Position numbers and translations under genes: made by a program. The notes under the pieces were generated by a model, which was not told where the DNA came from, searched no databases, and worked only from the letters and a program-made list of their open reading frames with translations. Of a DNA stretch of 9,515 bases, positions 5,725-9,515 are shown in pieces; the first letter of the stretch is position 1; the number at the start of each line of letters is the position of its first letter. Origin of the DNA: Bordetella parapertussis (GTDB taxonomy: Bacteria; Pseudomonadota; Gammaproteobacteria; Burkholderiales; CAIKXV01); contig CAMDXD010000139.1 in the NCBI GenBank assembly GCA_945877995.1, positions 1 to 9,515 of the forward strand, read 5' to 3'.

Positions 5725-6687
5725 TCAGACGTCTCGTGCCACAGCGAAGGCCGCGAAGTCTATCAGAGAATCACGGAACTTCGAATCGGGAAATGAACGA
5801 ATTGCATCCCGGGCGCACTGCGCCTCGCGCACCGCCTGGTCGCGCGCATAGGCGAGCGACCCGCATTGCTCGAGCGCGGCCAGCACTTCGCCGAACCGCT
5901 CGACGGTACCCTCCTCGATCACCTCGCGCAGCATGGCGCGCTGCGCATCGGGTGCATTGGCGAGCGCATGGATCAACGGCAGCGTCGACTTGCCTTCGGC
6001 GAGGTCGTCGCCCAGGTTCTTGCCGATCGATGTCCGGTCACCCGAATAGTCGAGCACGTCATCGATCAGCTGGAATGCGGTGCCGAGGTGCATCCCGTAC
6101 GTGGCGAGCGCCTGTTCTTGAGCCGGCGACTGGCGCGCAAGCACCGCGCCGAGCCGGGCCGACGCCTCGAACAGCTTCGCGGTCTTCGACCGCACCACGC
6201 GCAGGTATTCGGCCTCGGTCAGGTCGGCGTTATGCACGCCGAGCAGTTGCAGCACCTCGCCCTCGGCGATCACGTTCGTTGCGTCGGCCAGCACCTCGAG
6301 TACCCGGAGGTCGCCGATCCCGACCATCATCTGGAAGGCGCGCGAGTAGATGAAGTCGCCGACCAGCACGCTGGCGGCATTGCCGAAGCGGGCATTGGCG
6401 GTCGGCCGCCCACGACGCAGCGAGGACTCGTCCACGACATCGTCATGCAGCAGCGTGGCCGTGTGTATGAACTCGACCACTGCTGCGATCTCGAGGTGGG
6501 CCCGGCCGTGGTAACCGGAGGCGCCCGCGGCCAGCACCACCAGGGCCGGCCGAAGCCGCTTGCCGCCGCTGGACACGAGATATTCGGCGACTTGCCGGAT
6601 CAGCGGCACCTCGGAGGCAAGCCTGTCGCGGATGACCTGTTCGACCGCGTCGAGGTCGGCCTTTATAAGGGTGCGGAACAGTTCCAT
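5725..6687 (-). CDS. ispB: Octaprenyl (long-chain all-trans polyprenyl) diphosphate synthase
   Basis: The enzyme adds isopentenyl diphosphate units to farnesyl diphosphate to make the side-chain precursor of ubiquinone. The 320-residue protein has the family signatures: GGKRLRP (41-47, IPP binding), first Asp-rich motif DDVVD at 82-86 (LLHDDVVDESSLRRG), and second Asp-rich motif DDVLD at 209-213 followed by Lys-rich KNLGDDLAEGK. The first motif has two intervening residues (DDxxD), as in long-chain synthases. Product length cannot be fixed from sequence; octaprenyl is inferred from betaproteobacterial relatives. The ATG at 6687 is chosen because homologues start near the DLDAVEQVIRDRL helix; the upstream in-frame ATG at 6816 would add 43 poorly conserved residues. 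The Shine-Dalgarno is weak. A -10-like TATTCT lies at 6743-6748 on the minus strand, with an inverted repeat at the -35 position. No terminator is clear after the stop. Confidence 0.93.
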   Translation of the reverse strand: MELFRTLIKADLDAVEQVIRDRLASEVPLIRQVAEYLVSSGGKRLRPALVVLAAGASGYHGRAHLEIAAVVEFIHTATLLHDDVVDESSLRRGRPTANARFGNAASVLVGDFIYSRAFQMMVGIGDLRVLEVLADATNVIAEGEVLQLLGVHNADLTEAEYLRVVRSKTAKLFEASARLGAVLARQSPAQEQALATYGMHLGTAFQLIDDVLDYSGDRTSIGKNLGDDLAEGKSTLPLIHALANAPDAQRAMLREVIEEGTVERFGEVLAALEQCGSLAYARDQAVREAQCARDAIRSFPDSKFRDSLIDFAAFAVARDV

Positions 6688-6761
6688 CGGGGCTCGGCGC
6701 AGGGCGCGATCGTGAGCGTCGAATTTCTTCGGCAAGCCACGGAGAATAGCAGGAGCCACCG

Positions 6762-6780
6762 CAGGCAGGCGTCCTGCCTG
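6762..6780. repeat. Perfect inverted repeat upstream of ispB
   Basis: CAGGCAGG-CGT-CCTGCCTG: two perfect 8-bp arms with a 3-bp spacer, 75 bp upstream of the ispB ATG in the divergent ispB/rplU region. It covers the place where a -35 box would lie for the TATTCT at 6743-6748. No T-run follows on either strand, so an operator is more likely than a terminator. Confidence 0.5.
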
Positions 6781-6876
6781 TGCTGCACGTCGCAGCAATG
6801 GCCCTGGCGGCGGCACGGATCGTTTCCGCGCCGCTCGCCAACCGAGCGCTCCCGAAGCGCCACCCTACCCTACCCT

Positions 6877-6905
6877 TTGACGGCAGCCGATCGCGTAGGT
6901 ATCAT
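6877..6905 (+). promoter_or_regulatory. Sigma-70 promoter of the rplU operon
   Basis: TTGACG (6877-6882), 17 bp, TATCAT (6900-6905): a near-consensus promoter with optimal spacing. The start would be near 6912, giving a leader of about 55 nt. A CCCTA repeat lies directly upstream. I see no L21-type autoregulatory structure in the leader. Confidence 0.75.
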
Positions 6906-6966
6906 TCCCGGTTCTGTAGTTTCCGGTGTGCCAGATGCGCCGGCCAGTCTGCCCAGGAGCATTCCC

Positions 6967-7278
6967 ATGTATGCGGTCATCCAGACCGGTGGCAAGCAGT
7001 ACCGCGTTGCCGTCGGTGATCAACTGAACATCGAGAAGCTGGCGGTTGCCGTCGGCGACGAAATCGCGCTTGACAAGGTGCTGATGGTTTCCGATGGCGA
7101 GACGCTGTCCGTCGGCAAGCCGCTGCTAGAGAACGCAACGGTGAAGGCGACCGTGATCGGCGAAGGACGCGGCGACAAGGTCCACATCTTCAAGATGCGT
7201 CGGCGCAAGCACTACCGCCGCAGCCAGGGCCATCGCCAGTCGTACACCATGGTCCGCATCGACACCATCCAGGCCTGA
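6967..7278 (+). CDS. rplU: 50S ribosomal protein L21 (bL21)
   Basis: A 103-residue protein, the usual bL21 length, that binds 23S rRNA in the large subunit. Family hallmarks are the start MYAVIQTGGKQYRV, the middle VGKPLLENATVKATVIGEGRGDKVHIFKMRRRKHYRR and the end GHRQSYTMVRIDTI. The ATG follows AGGAG (6955-6959) by 7 nt; the reading frame is open far upstream, but no homology supports an earlier start. First gene of the operon; rpmA follows after 31 bp, the near-universal rplU-rpmA order. Confidence 0.98.
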   Translation: MYAVIQTGGKQYRVAVGDQLNIEKLAVAVGDEIALDKVLMVSDGETLSVGKPLLENATVKATVIGEGRGDKVHIFKMRRRKHYRRSQGHRQSYTMVRIDTIQA

Positions 7279-7309
7279 GCCAGCGCCGGCCAGAACACAG
7301 GAGTCAAAG

Positions 7310-7567
7310 ATGGCACACAAGAAAGCAGGCGGCAGTTCACGCAACGGCCGCGATTCGCAGGCCAAACGCCTCGGCGTGAAACGCTACGGCGGCGAAGCGG
7401 TCACTGCGGGTTCGATCATCGTGCGTCAGCGTGGCACCCGCATGCGCGCTGGTAACAACGTCGGAATTGGTCGCGATCACACCCTCTTCGCACTGGTGCA
7501 GGGGCTGGTCAAGTTCGAGCTCAAGGGCGAGCAGCTGCGCACGACGGTCAGCATCGTTCCTGCCTGA
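7310..7567 (+). CDS. rpmA: 50S ribosomal protein L27 (bL27)
   Basis: An 85-residue bL27. The N-terminus MAHKKAGGSSRNGRDSQAKR reaches the peptidyl-transferase centre and stabilises tRNA. There is no cleavable N-terminal extension of the Firmicutes type; the family begins directly at AHKKAGGS after Met removal. AGGAG (7299-7303) lies 6 nt before the ATG. An intrinsic terminator follows 25 bp after the stop, so rplU-rpmA can end as a short transcript. Confidence 0.98.
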   Translation: MAHKKAGGSSRNGRDSQAKRLGVKRYGGEAVTAGSIIVRQRGTRMRAGNNVGIGRDHTLFALVQGLVKFELKGEQLRTTVSIVPA

Positions 7568-7592
7568 GCAGGAGACCGCCCACGCGGTGACC

Positions 7593-7627
7593 GAAGCCCT
7601 GCCGGCGACGGCAGGGCTTCTTCGTTT
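7593..7627 (+). terminator. Intrinsic terminator / attenuator between rpmA and obgE
   Basis: A perfect 11-bp stem, GAAGCCCTGCC with GGCAGGGCTTC, around a 6-nt loop (GGCGAC), followed by TTCGTTT. The interrupted U-run suggests incomplete termination. Only 21 bp separate it from obgE, too little for a separate promoter there, so obgE and proB probably depend on read-through. Confidence 0.85.
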
Positions 7628-7648
7628 CCGCGCTCCGGCATCCTCCAG

Positions 7649-8758
7649 ATGAAATTCGTCGACGAAGCGATCATCGATGTCCTGGCCGGCAACGGCGGGG
7701 ACGGCGCGGCCAGCTTCCGCCGCGAGAAGTACATCCCGCGTGGCGGTCCCGATGGCGGCGACGGTGGCCGCGGCGGCAACATCCATGCGGTCGCCGACCG
7801 CAACATCAACACGCTGGTCGACTTCCGTTTCGCACGTACCCACCGCGCCGGCCACGGCGAACGCGGGATGAGCTCCGACTGCTACGGCGCGGCAGGCAAG
7901 GACATCCTGCTGCGCATGCCGGTCGGTACGCTGGTGTACGACGCGGAGACCGGCAGCCCGATCGCCGACCTCGCCAGGGACGGCGATACCGCCCTGCTCG
8001 CCCACGGCGGCAAGGGCGGGCTCGGAAACCTGCATTTCAAGTCGAGCATCAACCGGGCGCCGCGGCAATCAACGCCGGGCGAACACGGAGAAGTTCGCAA
8101 ACTGCAGCTGGAACTGCGCGTGCTTGCGGATGTCGGGCTGCTGGGCATGCCCAACGCCGGAAAGTCGACGCTGATCCGCGCGGTCTCGGCGGCGCGGCCC
8201 AAGGTCGCCGATTATCCGTTCACCACGCTGCATCCGAACCTGGGGGTGGTGCGGGTCGACATCGACAACAGCTTCGTGATCGCGGACATTCCCGGGCTCA
8301 TCGAGGGCGCCGCCGAAGGGGCGGGCCTTGGCCACCAGTTCCTGCGCCACCTGCAACGCACGCACCTGCTGCTGCACCTGGTCGATGTGGTGGACGATGC
8401 ACAGGACCCGGTGGCCGCAGTACGCACGATCGCGCGCGAACTCGTGAAGTACGATCCCGCGCTCGGCGACAAGCCACGCTGGCTCATCCTGAACAAGATC
8501 GATGCGCTGCCCGACGGCGATGCGACGAAGCTGCAGAAAGACATCGTGCGGCGGCTGCGCTGGAAGGCGCCGGTTTTCTCGATCTCCGCGGTATCCGGCG
8601 AAGGCTGCCAGCCGTTGATCCGTGCGATCAGCGACCACCTCGCTGCGGCACGTGCCGCCATCGACGCGGCTGCCGCGGACAGCCTCCCCGGCCCGACCGA
8701 CGGCGCTGCCGAAGGCGAGGCCGCCATCGACTCCGGGACATCCTCCCCGGACGCCTGA
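7649..8758 (+). CDS. obgE: GTPase ObgE/CgtA, ribosome assembly and stress response
   Basis: Essential large-subunit assembly GTPase, also tied to the stringent response. Of 369 residues, 1-158 form the glycine-rich Obg fold (MKFVDEA, FRREKYIPRGGPDGGDGG, GGKGGLGN, NRAPRQSTPGEHGE). The G domain has G1 GMPNAGKS (166-173), switch I FTT (191-193), G3 DIPG (213-216) with GLIEGAAEGAGLG, G4 NKID (282-285) and G5 SAVSGEG (313-319). The tail from about 340 is Ala/Asp/Glu-rich and disordered, as in other proteobacterial Obg; there is no OCT domain. The ATG fits the family start exactly, but the sequence before it (CATCCTCCAG) has no Shine-Dalgarno. Together with the upstream terminator this predicts lower output than L21/L27. 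proB starts 27 bp downstream. Confidence 0.97.
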   Translation: MKFVDEAIIDVLAGNGGDGAASFRREKYIPRGGPDGGDGGRGGNIHAVADRNINTLVDFRFARTHRAGHGERGMSSDCYGAAGKDILLRMPVGTLVYDAETGSPIADLARDGDTALLAHGGKGGLGNLHFKSSINRAPRQSTPGEHGEVRKLQLELRVLADVGLLGMPNAGKSTLIRAVSAARPKVADYPFTTLHPNLGVVRVDIDNSFVIADIPGLIEGAAEGAGLGHQFLRHLQRTHLLLHLVDVVDDAQDPVAAVRTIARELVKYDPALGDKPRWLILNKIDALPDGDATKLQKDIVRRLRWKAPVFSISAVSGEGCQPLIRAISDHLAAARAAIDAAAADSLPGPTDGAAEGEAAIDSGTSSPDA

Positions 8759-8785
8759 ACCAGGTCCGCTTCACCTTCGCACGCC

Positions 8786-9515
8786 ATGACCACAGCGAAC
8801 GCCGACGCCCCCCTCAGGACCACGCCAGACAGCACGGCGCTGCCGACGTTGAGCAGCGCCCGTCGCATCGTCGTCAAGGTCGGCAGCAGCCTGGTCACGA
8901 ACCGCGGACAGGGCCTCGACCGCGAGGCACTCGCGCGCTGGGCGTCGCAGATTGCGCGCCTGCGCGCCGGCGGACGCGAGATCGTGCTGGTGTCCAGCGG
9001 TGCGATTGCCGAAGGCATGCAGCGGCTGGGCTGGTCGAAACGGCCCAGCGCACTGCACGAACTGCAGGCCGCGGCGGCGGTAGGACAAATGGGGCTTGCC
9101 CAGGTGTACGAGAGCTGCTTCCGTGAACACGGCCTGCTGACGTCGCAGATCCTGCTCACCCACGAAGATCTCGCCGACCGCCGACGCTACCTGAACGCAC
9201 GCAGCACACTGATCACCCTGCTGGGCCTTGGCGTGATTCCGATCGTCAACGAGAACGATACGGTCACCACCGAGGAGATCAAGCTCGGCGACAACGACAC
9301 GCTGGCATCCCTGGTCACCAACCTCATCGAGGCCGACGCACTGGTGATACTGACCGACCAGCCCGGCATCTTCACCGGTGACCCGAGGCTGGATCCTTCG
9401 GCCACCCTGCTGGCCACGGCGAGGGCCGGAGATCCGCATCTCGAGTCGATCGCCGGCGGCGTCGGCAGTGCGATCGCGCGCGGCGGCATGCTGACCAAGG
9501 TACTCGCCGCGAAGC
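8786..9515 (+). CDS. proB: Glutamate 5-kinase, N-terminal part
   Basis: First enzyme of proline synthesis: ATP + glutamate to glutamyl 5-phosphate, normally feedback-inhibited by proline. The right edge cuts the gene after 243 codons. The amino-acid kinase fold is clear: RIVVKVGSSLVTNRG (27-41), EIVLVSSGAIAEGMQRLGW (65-83), AAAAVGQMGLAQVYE, LNARSTL, PIVNENDTV (about 150-158), KLGDNDTLASLV and LTDQPGIFTGDPR. The PUA domain usual at the C-terminus would lie outside. About 25 Ala/Thr/Pro-rich residues precede the first beta strand, longer than in E. coli ProB; a TTG at 8849 (giving LSSARRIVV) is an alternative start. Neither start has a good Shine-Dalgarno, so translation may depend on coupling to obgE. 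The protein strongly resembles betaproteobacterial ProB. Confidence 0.96.
   Translation, partial: MTTANADAPLRTTPDSTALPTLSSARRIVVKVGSSLVTNRGQGLDREALARWASQIARLRAGGREIVLVSSGAIAEGMQRLGWSKRPSALHELQAAAAVGQMGLAQVYESCFREHGLLTSQILLTHEDLADRRRYLNARSTLITLLGLGVIPIVNENDTVTTEEIKLGDNDTLASLVTNLIEADALVILTDQPGIFTGDPRLDPSATLLATARAGDPHLESIAGGVGSAIARGGMLTKVLAAK

Noticed and set aside
6688..6816. ispB starting at the upstream ATG at 6816
   Set aside because: The extra 43 residues do not resemble the family, and they would cover the -10-like element and the inverted repeat.
5866..6966. A long + strand frame continuous with rplU
   Set aside because: It is antisense to ispB; the L21 family starts at the ATG at 6967, which has AGGAG and a promoter just upstream.
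7433..7448. TGGCAC...TGCGC as a sigma-54 promoter
   Set aside because: Spacing and the -12 element do not fit the consensus, and it lies inside rpmA coding sequence.

Overview
The window is GC-rich, almost fully coding, and holds conserved chromosomal genes. The content and order (ispB divergent from rplU-rpmA-obgE-proB; pilS-pilR-ampD upstream of a two-ATP-cone nrdA) and the look of ProB, IspB and NrdA point to a betaproteobacterium, probably near Burkholderiales. This is judged from remembered family sequences, not a search. I see no mobile element, CRISPR array, prophage, toxin-antitoxin pair or defence genes, and no clearly undescribed gene system. The points worth a second look are regulatory or are single-residue changes.

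Layout, left half, minus strand (transcribed right to left). A tRNA-Pro(CGG) gene is followed after 26 bp by a carboxymuconolactone-decarboxylase-family gene, a 72-residue membrane/zinc-knuckle protein of PP0621 type, the sensor kinase pilS, the sigma-54 response regulator pilR, and ampD (peptidoglycan recycling). Gaps between these protein genes are 2 to 69 bp, so they can form one operon. After ampD comes a 367-bp non-coding stretch with a good sigma-70 promoter and two or three NrdR-like boxes. It drives nrdA, the class Ia ribonucleotide reductase large subunit, which is cut by the left window edge.

Right half. ispB (long-chain polyprenyl diphosphate synthase, for the ubiquinone side chain) reads leftward. 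From the same 279-bp divergent region a strong sigma-70 promoter reads right into rplU and rpmA (ribosomal proteins L21 and L27), then through an intrinsic terminator or attenuator into obgE (ribosome-assembly GTPase) and proB (glutamate 5-kinase, cut by the right edge).

How they work together. The right-hand operon couples ribosomal proteins to a ribosome-assembly GTPase, with a hairpin that should lower obgE/proB output relative to rplU/rpmA. The left-hand operon is built around PilS-PilR, which in relatives controls type IV pilin transcription; no pilin gene lies in the window. nrdA appears to have its own dNTP-responsive promoter. PilS and PilR each carry one substitution at a normally conserved functional position (G1 box of PilS, GAFTGA loop of PilR).
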